Assembly: GCF_008080435.1 (NCBI RefSeq)
Contig: NZ_VRKN01000001.1
Location: 310,001 to 374,000, forward strand
DNA length: 64,000 nucleotides
DNA from: Enterobacter asburiae
GTDB lineage: Bacteria; Pseudomonadota; Gammaproteobacteria; Enterobacterales; Enterobacteriaceae
Direction of reading: 5' to 3'
Positions 9,988-21,123 of this stretch are shown one piece after another. The notes below the pieces were generated by a model. It ran no database searches. It worked only from the letters and a program-made list of their open reading frames with translations, and was not told the origin of the DNA. Both the position numbers and the translations under genes were made by a program. Numbering within the stretch: position 1 is the first letter of the stretch; every line of letters starts with the position of its first letter.

Positions 9988-10797
9988 TTAATGCAGTGTA
10001 ATTTGTTTGTGCGAGATCGCGTTGATCTGCGCACGAATCATTTCGCTAATAGGGTCTTCCGGACACTGCTCGACGAAATAATTCAAATCATTCAGCGCCA
10101 CATGCTCACAGTCGAGCTGCGCATAGATCAGCCCGCGATCGCGAATTTCGTACGGGTCTTCCGGGTTGAACTGCAGCAGCACTTCACTGGCGCGCAACGC
10201 CAGCTCCATCTGCCGCTCTTCCATTAACGCAGACTTCAGCGTATCCAGCAGCTTGCGAATGACCTCTGCATTATCCGCCTCGTCAAGATCTTCGTTGAAG
10301 AGTTCAGCCACCGGGCTGATATTGCCTTTCAGCCACACGTCCAGCGTATGTTCATCCAGCGTGTCGCCGTTGAAGGGATTAATGAGCCACATTTCGCCGT
10401 CCAGCCACTCTGCACGCAGGATCATCTGCGTCGGGAAAATGACCGGGACCAGCGGAATATCCAGACGGTGCGCGACCCACAGCAAAATAGAACCCAGCGC
10501 CACGGCGCTGCCCTGACGATTTTTTAAGACCTGGTCCAGCCATAACGCGTCAGACAGGCGATACACGCCACGCGTGTCGCAGAAACCCCATTCGCCGTAG
10601 AAAAGCTCAAGCAGCTTCTCTAATTGCCAGTCTTGCGGGCGAGCCTGATTAATCTCTTCACGCGCGAGGCTGACCAGATTCTCCAGCTCATCGTAGACAA
10701 ATTGCGACGTAAAATCGTCACGAATCATCTCAGAAATCAGGACCATGCCATCGCAAAGCGGCACTTTATTAAATTCGAAATCGGCTAAGGACCTCAT
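9988..10797 (-). CDS. sirB1: SirB1 family protein
   Basis: Cytoplasmic protein of 269 residues, the usual length of enterobacterial SirB1 (YchA). It has a transglutaminase-like N-terminal region (RQGSAVALGSILLWVAHRLDIPLVPV, LRAEWLDGEMWLINPFNGD) and a C-terminal tetratricopeptide-like part (RDRGLIYAQLDCEHVALNDL). The transglutaminase-type Cys is not evident and the biochemical role is unknown. Its ATG overlaps by ATGA with the stop of the preceding sirB2 remnant, consistent with an ancestral sirB2-sirB1 coupling. Confidence 0.9.
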   Translation of the reverse strand: MRSLADFEFNKVPLCDGMVLISEMIRDDFTSQFVYDELENLVSLAREEINQARPQDWQLEKLLELFYGEWGFCDTRGVYRLSDALWLDQVLKNRQGSAVALGSILLWVAHRLDIPLVPVIFPTQMILRAEWLDGEMWLINPFNGDTLDEHTLDVWLKGNISPVAELFNEDLDEADNAEVIRKLLDTLKSALMEERQMELALRASEVLLQFNPEDPYEIRDRGLIYAQLDCEHVALNDLNYFVEQCPEDPISEMIRAQINAISHKQITLH

Positions 10798-10943
10798 GAC
10801 TTACCCCAGTAACGACTGAGCGTACAATGACGCTCAGGCGCGATAAAACTCAAAACGATGTAGATGATAACGCCAAACTGCCTTTCAGTCAGCCTTACGC
10901 CTTTATCAGTAAATGGCAGATACCCGGAACTCAAGACCACTGC
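10794..10943 (-). pseudogene. sirB2: Remnant of sirB2
   Basis: In E. coli a ~130-residue membrane protein gene, sirB2, lies between prmC and sirB1. Here only 133 bp separate the two genes. The minus strand reads about 50 codons in one frame ending at 10794: SSGYLPFTDKGVRLTERQ then FGVIIYIVLSFIA, which matches the remembered central part of SirB2 (loop plus third membrane helix). The 5' half is missing and the last ~12 codons are not recognisable, so the gene appears reduced by deletion. The assignment rests on remembered similarity. Confidence 0.6.
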
Positions 10944-11761
10944 CCCAGCGTCAGGCGTTCGTTGCCGCCGTAGTCGCGGCAGGTTTCGACAGCGGCGTAA
11001 CCTGCTTGCGTAAACAGTGCCCGCACGGCTTCTCCCTGCGTCCAGCCATGCTCCACGAGCAGCCAGCCGCCGGGAAGTAAATGTTCTCGTGACGTTGTCA
11101 CAATGTGATCAAGATCGGCTAATCCCGCGTTGGCAGCAACAAGCGCCGTCAGCGGTTCGAAGCGAACATCTCCCTGCGCAAGGTGCGGGTCATGTTCGTC
11201 GATGTAAGGAGGATTGCTGACAATCATCGCAAATGAGCGATTCTCCAGCGCGGCAAACCAGCTGCTTTGCAGCACAGTCACGTTGCGGAGCGCAAGACGT
11301 TCCACGTTACGCTGCGCCAGCGCCACTGCGTCGGGCATTACATCCACCGCCGTCACCGCGCAGTCTGGCCGCTCAGTGGCGAGCGCCAGCGCGATAGCAC
11401 CGGTCCCCGTCCCGAGATCGAGAATGCTGCAGGCCGCCGCCGGTAAACGCGCAAGCGCCTGCTCAACCAGACACTCGGTGTCCGGACGCGGGATCAGCGT
11501 CGCCGCCGAGACGTAAAGCGGTAACGACCAGAACTCACGTTCACCGACAAGGTGCGCCACCGGCTCGCCGGTTTTACGACGGGCAAGCAGCGTGGCGAGC
11601 TGCGCTTCCTGCTCCGCGGTCAGTTCGGTTTCGCCAAAAGCCAGCAGATACGTGCGGGCTTTACCCGTCACATGCTCAAGCAAAATTTCGGCGTCACGTT
11701 TCGGGCTTTCGCTTTCTGAAAGCTCACCGACCGCCTCACGTAACCAGCGCTGAAAATCCAT
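10931..11761 (-). CDS. prmC: Peptide chain release factor N5-glutamine methyltransferase PrmC
   Basis: Cytosolic S-adenosylmethionine-dependent enzyme that methylates the Gln of the GGQ motif in RF1 and RF2. It has 276 residues (E. coli 277). The AdoMet motif I is ILDLGTGTGAIALALA, the acidic loop is VTAVDVMPDAVALA, and the catalytic N-P-P-Y signature is in IVSNPPYIDEHD. Its start overlaps the prfA stop by one base (shared base 11761), so enzyme and substrate genes are coupled. The 3' end abuts the sirB2 remnant. Confidence 0.97.
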   Translation of the reverse strand: MDFQRWLREAVGELSESESPKRDAEILLEHVTGKARTYLLAFGETELTAEQEAQLATLLARRKTGEPVAHLVGEREFWSLPLYVSAATLIPRPDTECLVEQALARLPAAACSILDLGTGTGAIALALATERPDCAVTAVDVMPDAVALAQRNVERLALRNVTVLQSSWFAALENRSFAMIVSNPPYIDEHDPHLAQGDVRFEPLTALVAANAGLADLDHIVTTSREHLLPGGWLLVEHGWTQGEAVRALFTQAGYAAVETCRDYGGNERLTLGQWS

Positions 11762-12843
11762 TATTCCTGCTCGGACAGTGCCGCCAGCTGGTCGGCCTGG
11801 TATTCCTGCACGATAGGCTCAATCAGCATATCCAGCTTCCCTTCCATCACCTCGTCCAGACGGTACAACGTCAGGTTGATACGGTGGTCGGTGACGCGGC
11901 CCTGCGGGAAGTTGTAGGTGCGGTTACGGTCGCTGCGATCGCCGCTGCCCAGCAGGTTACGACGCGTAGACGCTTCCGCCTGCTGGCGTTTCGCCATTTC
12001 GGCTGCGTGGATACGCGCGCCCAGCACGGACAACGCTTTGGCTTTGTTTTTGTGCTGTGAACGCTCGTCCTGACATTCGACGACGATGCCGGTTGGCAGG
12101 TGGGTAATACGGATGGCGGAGTCGGTGGTGTTAACGTGCTGACCGCCCGCGCCAGATGAGCGGAATGTATCAATACGCAGATCCGCCGGATTGATGTCCG
12201 GCAGTTCTGCTTCCGGCAGCTCCGGCATCACCGCCACCGTACAGGCTGAGGTGTGAATGCGTCCCTGAGACTCGGTGGCCGGTACGCGCTGCACGCGGTG
12301 ACCGCCGGATTCAAACTTAAGACGACCGTACACGCCGTCGCCGCTGATCTTGGCGATAACCTCTTTGTAGCCACCATGTTCGCCTTCGTTGGCGCTCATG
12401 ATCTCCACACGCCAGCGACGCGATTCGGCGTAGCGGCTGTACATGCGGAACAGATCCCCGGCAAACAGGGCCGCTTCGTCACCGCCGGTACCGGCGCGCA
12501 CTTCCACAAACGCGTTACGCTCATCGTCCGGATCTTTCGGCAGCAGAAGCACCTGAAGCTGCTGCTCCATCTCTTCAGAACGCGCTTTCGCATCCTGTAA
12601 CTCTTCCTGCGCCATCTCGCGCATTTCAGGATCGTCGAGCATCATCTGCGCAGTTTCGATATCTTCCTGAACCTGTCGCCAGTCGGTAAAGCATTTAGAA
12701 ACATCACTTAACTGCGCATATTCACGTGAGAGCGCGCGAAAACGTTCCTGGTCCGCGATGGTCCCGGCATCCCCGAGCAGCGCCTGTACTTCTTCATGGC
12801 GCTCGTGCAGAGCTTCCAGTTTAGCGACGATAGAAGGCTTCAT
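11761..12843 (-). CDS. prfA: Peptide chain release factor 1 (RF1)
   Basis: Recognises UAA and UAG in the ribosomal A site and triggers peptide release. It has 360 residues, the standard RF1 length. The codon-recognition P-A-T tripeptide is in [10 protein letters not shown], and the catalytic GGQ loop, substrate of PrmC, is in [15 protein letters not shown]. It lies 41 bp after hemA in the same orientation and overlaps prmC by one base, as in other enterobacteria. Confidence 0.98.
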   Translation of the reverse strand: MKPSIVAKLEALHERHEEVQALLGDAGTIADQERFRALSREYAQLSDVSKCFTDWRQVQEDIETAQMMLDDPEMREMAQEELQDAKARSEEMEQQLQVLLLPKDPDDERNAFVEVRAGTGGDEAALFAGDLFRMYSRYAESRRWRVEIMSANEGEHGGYKEVIAKISGDGVYGRLKFESGGHRVQRVPATESQGRIHTSACTVAVMPELPEAELPDINPADLRIDTFRSSGAGGQHVNTTDSAIRITHLPTGIVVECQDERSQHKNKAKALSVLGARIHAAEMAKRQQAEASTRRNLLGSGDRSDRNRTYNFPQGRVTDHRINLTLYRLDEVMEGKLDMLIEPIVQEYQADQLAALSEQE

Positions 12844-12884
12844 AGGCGTAAGTGCACCTTGTCTTAGAAAATGGGTATAGGGCG

Positions 12885-14141
12885 CTATTCCAGCCCGAGG
12901 CTGTTGCGCAGAATAGTCAGGCGTTCATCATCCCCGTCACGGGCGGCCTGCTGAAGAGATTTGGTTGGTGCATGGATCAGGCGGTTGGTCAGTTTCCACG
13001 CCAGGTCCTGCATAATCGCATTTGCGTCGCCGCCCTGTTCAAGGGCCGCTAACGCTTTGGCAGTCAGGTCATCACGCACCTGCTCCGCCTGCCCGCGGTA
13101 CTCGCGGATGGTCTCGCTGACGCTTTGCGCGCGCAGCCAGGCCATAAACTCACTGGTTTCCTGCTCAACAATGGTTTCCGCCTGAACCGCCGCTGCTTTA
13201 CGCTGGGCGAGGTTGTGCGAAATGATGCTTTGCAGGTCATCCACGCTGTAGAGGTAGGCGTTTGCCAGCTTGCCCACTTCCGGCTCAACATCACGCGGGA
13301 CGGCAATATCCACCAGCAGCATCGGCTGATTACGGCGGGACTTCAGCGCACGCTCCACCATCCCTTTCCCGATAATCGGCAGCGGGCTGGCGGTAGAGCT
13401 GATAATAATGTCCGCCTCTTTCAGACGTTCATTGATGTCGCTCAGGGCAACCACCTCTGCGCCCACTTCATCCGCCAGCACCTGCGCGCGTTCGCGGGTG
13501 CGGTTAGCGATAATCATCTTTTTAACTTTATGCTCGCGCAGATGGCGCGCCACAAGTTCGATGGTTTCGCCCGCCCCCACCAGCATCACGGTGACGGTAG
13601 ACAGGGATTCAAAGATTTGGCGTGCAAGGGTGCAGGCCGCGAAAGCAACAGAAACCGCACTGGCACCAATGTCGGTTTCGGTTCGCACACGCTTCGCCAC
13701 GGAAAACGACTTCTGGAACATGCGCTCCAGCTCGCTGGCCTTCAGATGCCCTTTTTGCGAATCCGCAAACGCTTTTTTCACCTGACCCAGAATCTGCGGC
13801 TCGCCCAGCACCAGCGAATCCAGCCCGCTGGCGACGCGCATCAGATGGCTGACGGCATCGTTGTCCTGATGCCAGTACAGGCTATTGCGCAGCTCGTCTT
13901 CGTTGAGATTGTGGTAGTCGCATAACCAGCGGATCAGCGCTTCATGCAGGTTGTCCTGCTCTTCCACGCTTAAATACAGCTCGGTACGGTTGCACGTCGA
14001 GAGCACCACGCCACCCTGCACCATCGGCTGTGCAAGCAGGCTGTCCAGCGCCAGGTCAAGCGTATCCGGCGAAAACGTCACGCGTTCTCGCAGCGAAACC
14101 GGAGCCGTTTTGTGGTTGATGCCGAGTGCTAATAGGGTCAT
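12885..14141 (-). CDS. hemA: Glutamyl-tRNA reductase HemA
   Basis: Cytosolic NADPH-dependent enzyme that converts glutamyl-tRNA(Glu) to glutamate-1-semialdehyde, the first committed step of tetrapyrrole synthesis. It has 418 residues, as in E. coli. The catalytic Cys is in [12 protein letters not shown]. The NADPH fold shows [15 protein letters not shown] and [10 protein letters not shown], and the C-terminal dimerisation helices are intact. The N-terminus [21 protein letters not shown] is the region through which the E. coli enzyme is degraded when haem is ample. It heads the leftward prfA-prmC operon and is divergent from lolB. Confidence 0.98.
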   Translation of the reverse strand: MTLLALGINHKTAPVSLRERVTFSPDTLDLALDSLLAQPMVQGGVVLSTCNRTELYLSVEEQDNLHEALIRWLCDYHNLNEDELRNSLYWHQDNDAVSHLMRVASGLDSLVLGEPQILGQVKKAFADSQKGHLKASELERMFQKSFSVAKRVRTETDIGASAVSVAFAACTLARQIFESLSTVTVMLVGAGETIELVARHLREHKVKKMIIANRTRERAQVLADEVGAEVVALSDINERLKEADIIISSTASPLPIIGKGMVERALKSRRNQPMLLVDIAVPRDVEPEVGKLANAYLYSVDDLQSIISHNLAQRKAAAVQAETIVEQETSEFMAWLRAQSVSETIREYRGQAEQVRDDLTAKALAALEQGGDANAIMQDLAWKLTNRLIHAPTKSLQQAARDGDDERLTILRNSLGLE

Positions 14142-14342
14142 GTTGAGCGGGAGTAGTACCAGCGTTAATAAGGTTAGCAGAACGCATCATACAGGATGCG
14201 CGAGATCAATAAAAGAGACTGCCCCCTTTCGGAGTAATAGGTTACACAACGCTTTGAGATAATTTGAACGTAGACGGTAGCACTGCGGGACGCTAGCATT
14301 AACAGTTATAACTGCAACGTATCTCAAGGATTTGTCCTCATT

Positions 14343-14954
14343 ATGACCCGACTGATTCGCCTGCTGCCGCTGGCAGCACTGGTTCTGACCGCGTGTACCG
14401 TCACTCAACCAAAAGGCCCGGGCAAAAGCCCTGATTCACCGCAGTGGCGTCAGCACCAGCAGGACGTCCGTAATTTGAACCAGTACCAGACCCGCGGCGC
14501 CTTCGCTTATCTCTCTGACGAACAAAAGGTTTATGCCCGCTTCTTCTGGCAGCAAACGGGGCAGGACAACTACCGTCTGCTGCTGCTGAACCCGCTGGGT
14601 AGCACCGAACTGGAGCTTATCGCTAAGCCGGGTGAGGCGCAGATCACCGACAATAAAGGCCAGCACTACACCGCGACCGATGCCGAAGAGATGATTGGCA
14701 AGCTGACCGGGATGCCTATTCCACTCAACAGCCTGCGCCAGTGGATCCTTGGTCTGCCGGGTGAGGCTACTGACTACAGCCTTGACGATCAGTACCGTCT
14801 GAGCCAGGTGAACTACACCCAGAATGGCAAAACCTGGAAAGTGGTGTACAGCGCCTATGACAGTAAGAGTAAACCGTCGCTGCCATCGAATATGGAACTG
14901 ACCCAGGGCAGCCAGCGTATCAAGCTGAAAATGGACAACTGGATCGTTAAATGA
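14343..14954 (+). CDS. lolB: Outer-membrane lipoprotein receptor LolB
   Basis: Accepts lipoproteins from periplasmic LolA and inserts them in the outer membrane. It has 203 residues. The lipoprotein signal peptide ends in the lipobox LTAC, with Cys at residue 18 and Thr at +2, so outer-membrane sorting is expected. The body shows [24 protein letters not shown] and the hydrophobic-loop region [15 protein letters not shown] needed for membrane insertion. Its TGA overlaps the ispE ATG (ATGATGA), so the two are coupled. Confidence 0.96.
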   Translation: MTRLIRLLPLAALVLTACTVTQPKGPGKSPDSPQWRQHQQDVRNLNQYQTRGAFAYLSDEQKVYARFFWQQTGQDNYRLLLLNPLGSTELELIAKPGEAQITDNKGQHYTATDAEEMIGKLTGMPIPLNSLRQWILGLPGEATDYSLDDQYRLSQVNYTQNGKTWKVVYSAYDSKSKPSLPSNMELTQGSQRIKLKMDNWIVK

Positions 14955-15820
14955 TGACCCACTGGCCTTCTCCGGCAAAGCTGAACCTGTTTTTATACAT
15001 CACCGGCCAGCGTGCTGACGGTTATCACACCCTGCAGACGCTGTTTCAGTTTATTGACTATGGCGACACGATCTCCATTGAACTGCGCCAGGACGGGCAG
15101 ATTTGCCTGCTAACGCCGGTCGAAGGCGTGGCGCACGAGGACAACCTGATCGTGCGCGCCGCGCGCCTGCTGATGAAAGCCGCAGCGAAATCGGGCCGTC
15201 TGCCCGCAGGCAGCGGTGCAGATATCCGTATCGAGAAGCGCCTGCCGATGGGCGGCGGTCTGGGCGGTGGCTCATCTAACGCCGCCACCGTGCTGGTTGC
15301 GCTGAACCATCTCTGGGGCTGCGGGCTGTCGAAGGACGAACTGGCAGCCTTAGGCTTGACGCTGGGGGCGGATGTCCCGGTGTTTGTGCGCGGTCATGCG
15401 GCCTTTGCTGAGGGCGTAGGTGAGATCCTCTCCCCGGCAGAACCGCCGGAGAAGTGGTATCTGGTTGCCCACCCTGGCGTGAGCATTCCAACCCCGGTCA
15501 TCTTTAAAGATCCTGACCTGAAAAGGAATACCCCGGTTCGGTCAATAGAAACGTTATTAAATTGTGAATTCAGCAACGATTGCGAGGATATCGCAAGAAA
15601 ACGTTTTCGCGAGGTTGATGCGGTGCTTTCCTGGCTGTTAGAATACGCGCCGTCGCGCCTGACTGGTACAGGGGCCTGTGTCTTTGCTGAATTTGACACC
15701 GAATCCGCCGCTCGTCAGGTGCTTGAGCAAGCGCCGGTTTGGCTGCATGGTTTTGTAGCACGTGGGATGAACACCTCCCCCCTACAGCAGGCCATTCTGG
15801 CGCAGACTGAGTTTCGGTGA
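14951..15820 (+). CDS. ispE: 4-diphosphocytidyl-2-C-methyl-D-erythritol kinase IspE
   Basis: GHMP kinase of the non-mevalonate isoprenoid pathway, phosphorylating CDP-methylerythritol. It has 289 residues from the first of two adjacent ATGs; the second, at 14954, matches the E. coli start better. The substrate site is [13 protein letters not shown] and the GHMP ATP loop is [15 protein letters not shown]. The third motif is in [13 protein letters not shown]. It overlaps lolB by four bases and is followed 125 bp later by prs. The C-terminal tail is a few residues longer than in E. coli. Confidence 0.97.
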   Translation: MMTHWPSPAKLNLFLYITGQRADGYHTLQTLFQFIDYGDTISIELRQDGQICLLTPVEGVAHEDNLIVRAARLLMKAAAKSGRLPAGSGADIRIEKRLPMGGGLGGGSSNAATVLVALNHLWGCGLSKDELAALGLTLGADVPVFVRGHAAFAEGVGEILSPAEPPEKWYLVAHPGVSIPTPVIFKDPDLKRNTPVRSIETLLNCEFSNDCEDIARKRFREVDAVLSWLLEYAPSRLTGTGACVFAEFDTESAARQVLEQAPVWLHGFVARGMNTSPLQQAILAQTEFR

Positions 15821-15876
15821 CAACGTCACCCTGTTCCAGACGTTGCATCGCGCTCTTTAATACACCGCCTGGATAG

Positions 15877-16893
<1,017 letters not shown>

Positions 16894-16906
16894 TCGAACA
16901 CGGCCG

Positions 16907-16932
16907 AAAAACCCGCTGCGGCGGGTTTTTTT
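16907..16932 (+). terminator. Intrinsic terminator of prs
   Basis: AAACCCGC-TGCG-GCGGGTTTTTTT hairpin with T-run, 14 bp after the prs stop. Confidence 0.9.
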
Positions 16933-17017
16933 GTCTCTGGGTTTTATTTGTATGATTAATGCCTCCTTCACCTGCCATTCACATGACAGATGATGCGCAT
17001 ACGGATGATAGATAATT

Positions 17018-18697
17018 GTGAAAAACGTAACCTCCTCACATGTTCTGCCCTTTCGCGCCCTCATCGACGCCTGCTGGAAAGAGAAGTACACCTCATCACG
17101 CTTTGTACGTGACCTGATTGCCGGGATCACCGTCGGCATTATTGCCATTCCGCTGGCGATGGCGCTGGCGATTGGCAGCGGCGTTGCGCCGCAGTACGGT
17201 CTGTACACCTCGGCCGTTGCCGGGATAGTCATTGCCCTGACGGGCGGCTCGCGCTTCAGCGTCTCCGGCCCGACGGCTGCCTTTGTGGTGATCCTCTACC
17301 CGGTTTCGCAGCAGTTTGGTCTGGCAGGCCTGCTGGTCGCCACCCTGATGTCCGGCGTCTTTTTGATTCTGTTTGGCCTGGCCCGCTTTGGGCGGCTGAT
17401 CGAGTACATCCCCCTTTCCGTGACGCTGGGATTCACCTCGGGGATTGGTATCACCATCGGAACCATGCAGATCAAGGACTTCCTCGGTCTGCAGATGCCT
17501 CACGTACCGGAGCACTATCTGCAAAAAGTTGGGGCGCTGTTTATGGCGCTGCCGACGGCCAACCTGGGCGATGCCGCCATCGGGATTGTGACGCTGGGCA
17601 CGCTGATCGTCTGGCCGCGTCTGGGGATCCGCCTGCCGGGCCATCTGCCCGCGCTGCTGCTGGGCTGCGCGGTGATGGCCATCGTCAATATGTTCGGTGG
17701 TCATGTCGCGACTATCGGCTCGCAGTTCCACTATGTTCTGGCGGACGGTTCACAGGGTAGCGGCATTCCGCAACTGTTGCCGCAGCTGGTGCTGCCGTGG
17801 GACATGCCCGGCTCCAGCTTTACCCTAAGCTGGGATTCCCTGCGTGCTTTGCTTCCTGCCGCGTTCTCAATGGCGATGCTGGGGGCGATTGAATCCCTGC
17901 TCTGCGCCGTCGTTCTGGACGGCATGACCGGTACCAAACACAAAGCCAACAGCGAACTGGTCGGTCAGGGATTAGGCAACCTCGTCGCGCCGTTCTTCGG
18001 CGGTATTACCGCAACGGCAGCCATCGCCCGTTCTGCTGCAAACGTGCGCGCGGGGGCAACCTCACCCGTTTCGGCGGTTATCCACTCCGTGCTGGTGATC
18101 CTCGCCCTGCTGATCCTCGCCCCACTGCTCTCCTGGCTACCGCTTTCCGCCATGGCCGCCCTGCTGCTGATGGTGGCCTGGAACATGAGTGAGGCGCATA
18201 AGGTCGTTCACCTGCTGCGTCGTGCACCGAAAGACGACATCATCGTGATGCTGATCTGCATGTCGCTGACCGTGCTGTTCGATATGGTTATCGCCATCAG
18301 CGTTGGGATCGTGCTGGCTTCCCTGCTGTTTATGCGCCGTATTGCGCAGATGACACGCCTTTCTCCGGTTAACGTTGAGGTGCCCGACGATGTGCTGGTT
18401 CTGCGCGTGATTGGTCCGCTTTTCTTCGCCGCAGCGGAAGGTCTGTTCAGCGATCTGGAGTCCCGCATCGCGGGCAAACGGGTTGTGGTGCTGAAATGGG
18501 ATGCCGTACCGGTGCTGGATGCAGGTGGCCTGGATGCCTTCCAGCGCTTTGTTGCACGTCTGCCGGAAGGCTGTGAGCTACGGGTGAGTAACCTGGAATT
18601 TCAGCCACTGCGCACCATGGCGCGCGCGGGTGTGCAGCCTATCCCTGGCCGACTCTCCTTCTACCCTAACCGTGAAGCCGCGTTAGCGGATCTGTGA
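17018..18697 (+). CDS. dauA: C4-dicarboxylate transporter DauA (SLC26A/SulP family)
   Basis: Inner-membrane aerobic succinate/C4-dicarboxylate transporter. It has 559 residues with a GTG start at 17018 giving the family N-terminus ([19 protein letters not shown]). The SulP transmembrane core begins with [23 protein letters not shown] and [18 protein letters not shown]; the sulfate-transporter signature region is followed by a C-terminal STAS domain ([32 protein letters not shown]). The 3' end overlaps the convergent MerR gene by 15 bp, so the two transcripts are antisense at their ends. Confidence 0.96.
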   Translation: MKNVTSSHVLPFRALIDACWKEKYTSSRFVRDLIAGITVGIIAIPLAMALAIGSGVAPQYGLYTSAVAGIVIALTGGSRFSVSGPTAAFVVILYPVSQQFGLAGLLVATLMSGVFLILFGLARFGRLIEYIPLSVTLGFTSGIGITIGTMQIKDFLGLQMPHVPEHYLQKVGALFMALPTANLGDAAIGIVTLGTLIVWPRLGIRLPGHLPALLLGCAVMAIVNMFGGHVATIGSQFHYVLADGSQGSGIPQLLPQLVLPWDMPGSSFTLSWDSLRALLPAAFSMAMLGAIESLLCAVVLDGMTGTKHKANSELVGQGLGNLVAPFFGGITATAAIARSAANVRAGATSPVSAVIHSVLVILALLILAPLLSWLPLSAMAALLLMVAWNMSEAHKVVHLLRRAPKDDIIVMLICMSLTVLFDMVIAISVGIVLASLLFMRRIAQMTRLSPVNVEVPDDVLVLRVIGPLFFAAAEGLFSDLESRIAGKRVVVLKWDAVPVLDAGGLDAFQRFVARLPEGCELRVSNLEFQPLRTMARAGVQPIPGRLSFYPNREAALADL

Positions 18698-19741
18698 GTC
18701 ACCTGATACAGAGAAACGTCTCTGCATCATCACCCCAATCGCCTGCTGGAGCCATGCAAGCACGGCAGGCGTCATCCATGTTCCTTTCATCAGATGCGGC
18801 TCCTGCTGCATGGCAGTACGAAACTTTTGCTGAGTTTCCGGGTTGGTACCCGCGTAAGACTGGAACAATGCCAGCCAGTTTTCAGCCAGCTTTTGTGCCT
18901 CCTCAGAGGCAGGATCGATATTTTTCCGCTGCGCATGATGCAGTTTCGCCACCAGCGGCGGCCACTCCATCATGCGGTCAAAGTAGTGTGCCCGGGTAAA
19001 GGCCATCTCTTCGGCAGTGAGATACTTCTCCCATATGCTGAGCTTAGATTCAGCAAACGCACGCGTGATGTAATCCGTCATCTCCGGCGTGATGCCGGTC
19101 TGCGCCTGCATCTGCGGTTCAACGCTGTGCATCTCGTTCAGCCGGGTGAGAAACTCCGGCTTGCCCGCCGTGTCCTGCTCCAGGCGTTCCATCCAGCGCC
19201 TCGCCAGGTCCATCGCCCGCGCGTCCGTAACGGGTATAGGTTGCTCCAGTAGCGTGTTGGCCTCTGCAACCAGCCCTGACCAGATAGCCGCCAGCGCATC
19301 CTTCTGCACCGCAAACGGCAGCTGCTGTAACTCTTCTTTGCTAAACCAGCGATCGTACATATTCATTAACTCCAGAGTCTGTAGCCAGGATTCCAGATTC
19401 GGCGTCGCATCGTCGAGAAGCCCGGTGCGTAAATCCATCAGTCGGTCGCGCAGCGTATGTATGCTGCGCAGCTGTTTATCCAGCAACGTGATTTGCGCAT
19501 CGAGTAACTCGGTTAACGACAGCGACTCCTGTTCCAGGAAATCCCTGATTTCAGCAAGTTCCAGCCCCGCTTTTGCCAGCGCCTGGATCATGTGCAGACG
19601 CTGAACATCCGCCAGGTTGTAAAGCCGGTAACCTGCCGCGCTTCTGGCAGAAGGCAGCAACAACCCTGTTTGCTCATAGTGGTGCAATGTCCGCACGGTG
19701 ATCCCGGCACGTTTCGCCAGCTCACCCACCTGAATCAACAT
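18683..19741 (-). CDS. MerR family transcriptional regulator with TipAS-like C-terminal domain
   Basis: DNA-binding regulator of 352 residues. The N-terminal MerR helix-turn-helix is clear ([38 protein letters not shown]), followed by the dimerisation coiled coil. The long C-terminal part ([36 protein letters not shown]-like helices) resembles TipAS-type ligand-binding domains that bind antibiotics or hydrophobic ligands. The start at 19741 follows AAAGGAGCAGTT. It is not part of the E. coli dauA-ychH interval, so it is an accessory insertion. The ligand and target are unknown; it is alone, with ychH upstream in the same orientation behind a terminator. Confidence 0.85.
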   Translation of the reverse strand: MLIQVGELAKRAGITVRTLHHYEQTGLLLPSARSAAGYRLYNLADVQRLHMIQALAKAGLELAEIRDFLEQESLSLTELLDAQITLLDKQLRSIHTLRDRLMDLRTGLLDDATPNLESWLQTLELMNMYDRWFSKEELQQLPFAVQKDALAAIWSGLVAEANTLLEQPIPVTDARAMDLARRWMERLEQDTAGKPEFLTRLNEMHSVEPQMQAQTGITPEMTDYITRAFAESKLSIWEKYLTAEEMAFTRAHYFDRMMEWPPLVAKLHHAQRKNIDPASEEAQKLAENWLALFQSYAGTNPETQQKFRTAMQQEPHLMKGTWMTPAVLAWLQQAIGVMMQRRFSVSGDSQIR

Positions 19742-19810
19742 AACTGCTCCTTTTTCTTTGCCAGTGGCATCACTCTGGAGCCTTACGTTACGTGAGGGTC
19801 AACCCTTGAT

Positions 19811-19843
19811 GCAAAAAAAAACGACTCCCTCGGGAGCCGTTTC
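19811..19843 (-). terminator. Intrinsic terminator of ychH
   Basis: On the minus strand CGGCTCCC-GA-GGGAGTCG is followed by a run of nine T. It lies about 20 bases after the ychH stop and separates ychH from the MerR gene. Confidence 0.85.
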
Positions 19844-19862
19844 GGTGTTCTTTATCGTAGCA

Positions 19863-20138
19863 CTAGCTGTGCTTATGCTGGTCGCGACGACAGCGTTTAT
19901 CGTAGTGGCGCACCCACCAGTATTTGTCACACACTTCCTCATGGCCGCTCACGCGAGCCCCCGCCAGCCACAATACCGCACCAACGAAGATGCTCAATAT
20001 CGCGCCATGCGCAAAGTATTGCGGGAGGTCAAGCTGCGGTAGCTGGTTTAAAATTGAATAACCCACACCGGCTACCATCACGAACAGCCCCAATCCCATC
20101 AGTACGTTACCGAGTAACGAAGCGTTTTTGCGTCTCAT
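19863..20138 (-). CDS. ychH: Stress-induced inner-membrane protein YchH
   Basis: Small membrane protein of 91 residues (E. coli YchH 92). Two hydrophobic helices (VLMGLGLFVMVAGVGYSIL and AHGAILSIFVGAVLWLAGA) are followed by a basic, Trp-rich C-terminal tail (CDKYWWVRHYDKRCRRD). In E. coli the gene is cAMP-CRP dependent and linked to stress and biofilm formation; the molecular activity is not known. The start follows TCCGGAGGTGACAC, a very strong ribosome site. It is divergent from pth. Confidence 0.9.
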   Translation of the reverse strand: MRRKNASLLGNVLMGLGLFVMVAGVGYSILNQLPQLDLPQYFAHGAILSIFVGAVLWLAGARVSGHEEVCDKYWWVRHYDKRCRRDQHKHS

Positions 20139-20220
20139 GTGTCACCTCCGGAACTTTGGGTTGTCAGGGGAAAAGCCCCTAATCCTTGTGTGTAAAGTAT
20201 AGACAACGCCCCTTTTATGA

Positions 20221-20241
20221 GTTGCGTGAATGATCACAATT
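20221..20241. promoter_or_regulatory. Candidate CRP site upstream of ychH
   Basis: TTGCGTGAATGATCACAA fits the TGTGA-N6-TCACA pattern with a perfect right half and three of five matches in the left half, about 90 bp upstream of the ychH start. CRP control of ychH is known in E. coli; the site itself is inferred by eye. Confidence 0.4.
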
Positions 20242-20412
20242 ACAGATAACTCCCAAACAAAAGTTTACAAATAAGACGTTGAACAGCTTGAAATTCTAAT
20301 TGTTCAAATCAGAAATTATTCGTATTTCGCTGAGAAGATCGCAGAATTTTGTCAAGCGGCGCGCCAGACAGTAAACTACGCGCCAGATCTGGAACCCATT
20401 AGGAATTGAATC

Positions 20413-20997
20413 GTGACGATTAAACTGATTGTCGGCCTCGCCAACCCAGGCGCAGAATATGCGGCCACCCGCCACAACGCCGGGGCTTGGTACGTCGATC
20501 TGCTGGCCGAGCGGTTACGTGCTCCCCTGCGTGAAGAACCTAAATTCTTCGGATATACCTCACGTATCAACCTTGCTGGCGCGGATGTTCGTTTACTGGT
20601 GCCCACCACCTTTATGAACCTGAGCGGTAAAGCCGTGGCGGCAATGGCAACATTTTATCGCATCAATCCGGATGAAATTCTGGTGGCTCACGATGAACTG
20701 GATCTCCCGCCCGGCGTGGCAAAATTCAAACTGGGCGGCGGGCACGGCGGCCACAACGGTCTTAAAGACATCATCAGCAAGCTGGGCAATAACCCGAATT
20801 TCCACCGTTTGCGTGTAGGAATCGGCCATCCGGGCGATAAAAACAAAGTTGTCGGTTTCGTACTCGGTAAACCCCCGATTTCTGAGCAGAAACTGATTGA
20901 CGAGGCGGTAGACGAAGCCGCGCGTTGCACTGAAATATGGCTGAAAGACGGGTTAACCAAAGCGACAAACCGCTTACACGCTTTCAAAGCGCAATAA
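20413..20997 (+). CDS. pth: Peptidyl-tRNA hydrolase Pth
   Basis: Cytosolic esterase that recycles tRNA from prematurely released peptidyl-tRNA. It has 194 residues with GTG start at 20413 (TTAGGAATTGAATC upstream), as in E. coli. Conserved catalytic landmarks are [18 protein letters not shown] with the catalytic His, TFMNLSGKA with the Asn, and [12 protein letters not shown] with the Asp; [13 protein letters not shown] is the substrate lid. It is followed by ychF 126 bp downstream, the conserved pth-ychF pair. Confidence 0.97.
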   Translation: MTIKLIVGLANPGAEYAATRHNAGAWYVDLLAERLRAPLREEPKFFGYTSRINLAGADVRLLVPTTFMNLSGKAVAAMATFYRINPDEILVAHDELDLPPGVAKFKLGGGHGGHNGLKDIISKLGNNPNFHRLRVGIGHPGDKNKVVGFVLGKPPISEQKLIDEAVDEAARCTEIWLKDGLTKATNRLHAFKAQ

Positions 20998-21123
20998 TCC
21001 GCCCGATACGGCTTTTTTACCGCGCGTCATGCGGGTTACGTGTATAATAGGCGTAGTTATTTACTTTTCATCAATCGGTTATCGTTAACGGATTGATTAT
21101 CAAGACATTAAGGTGATTTAGAA

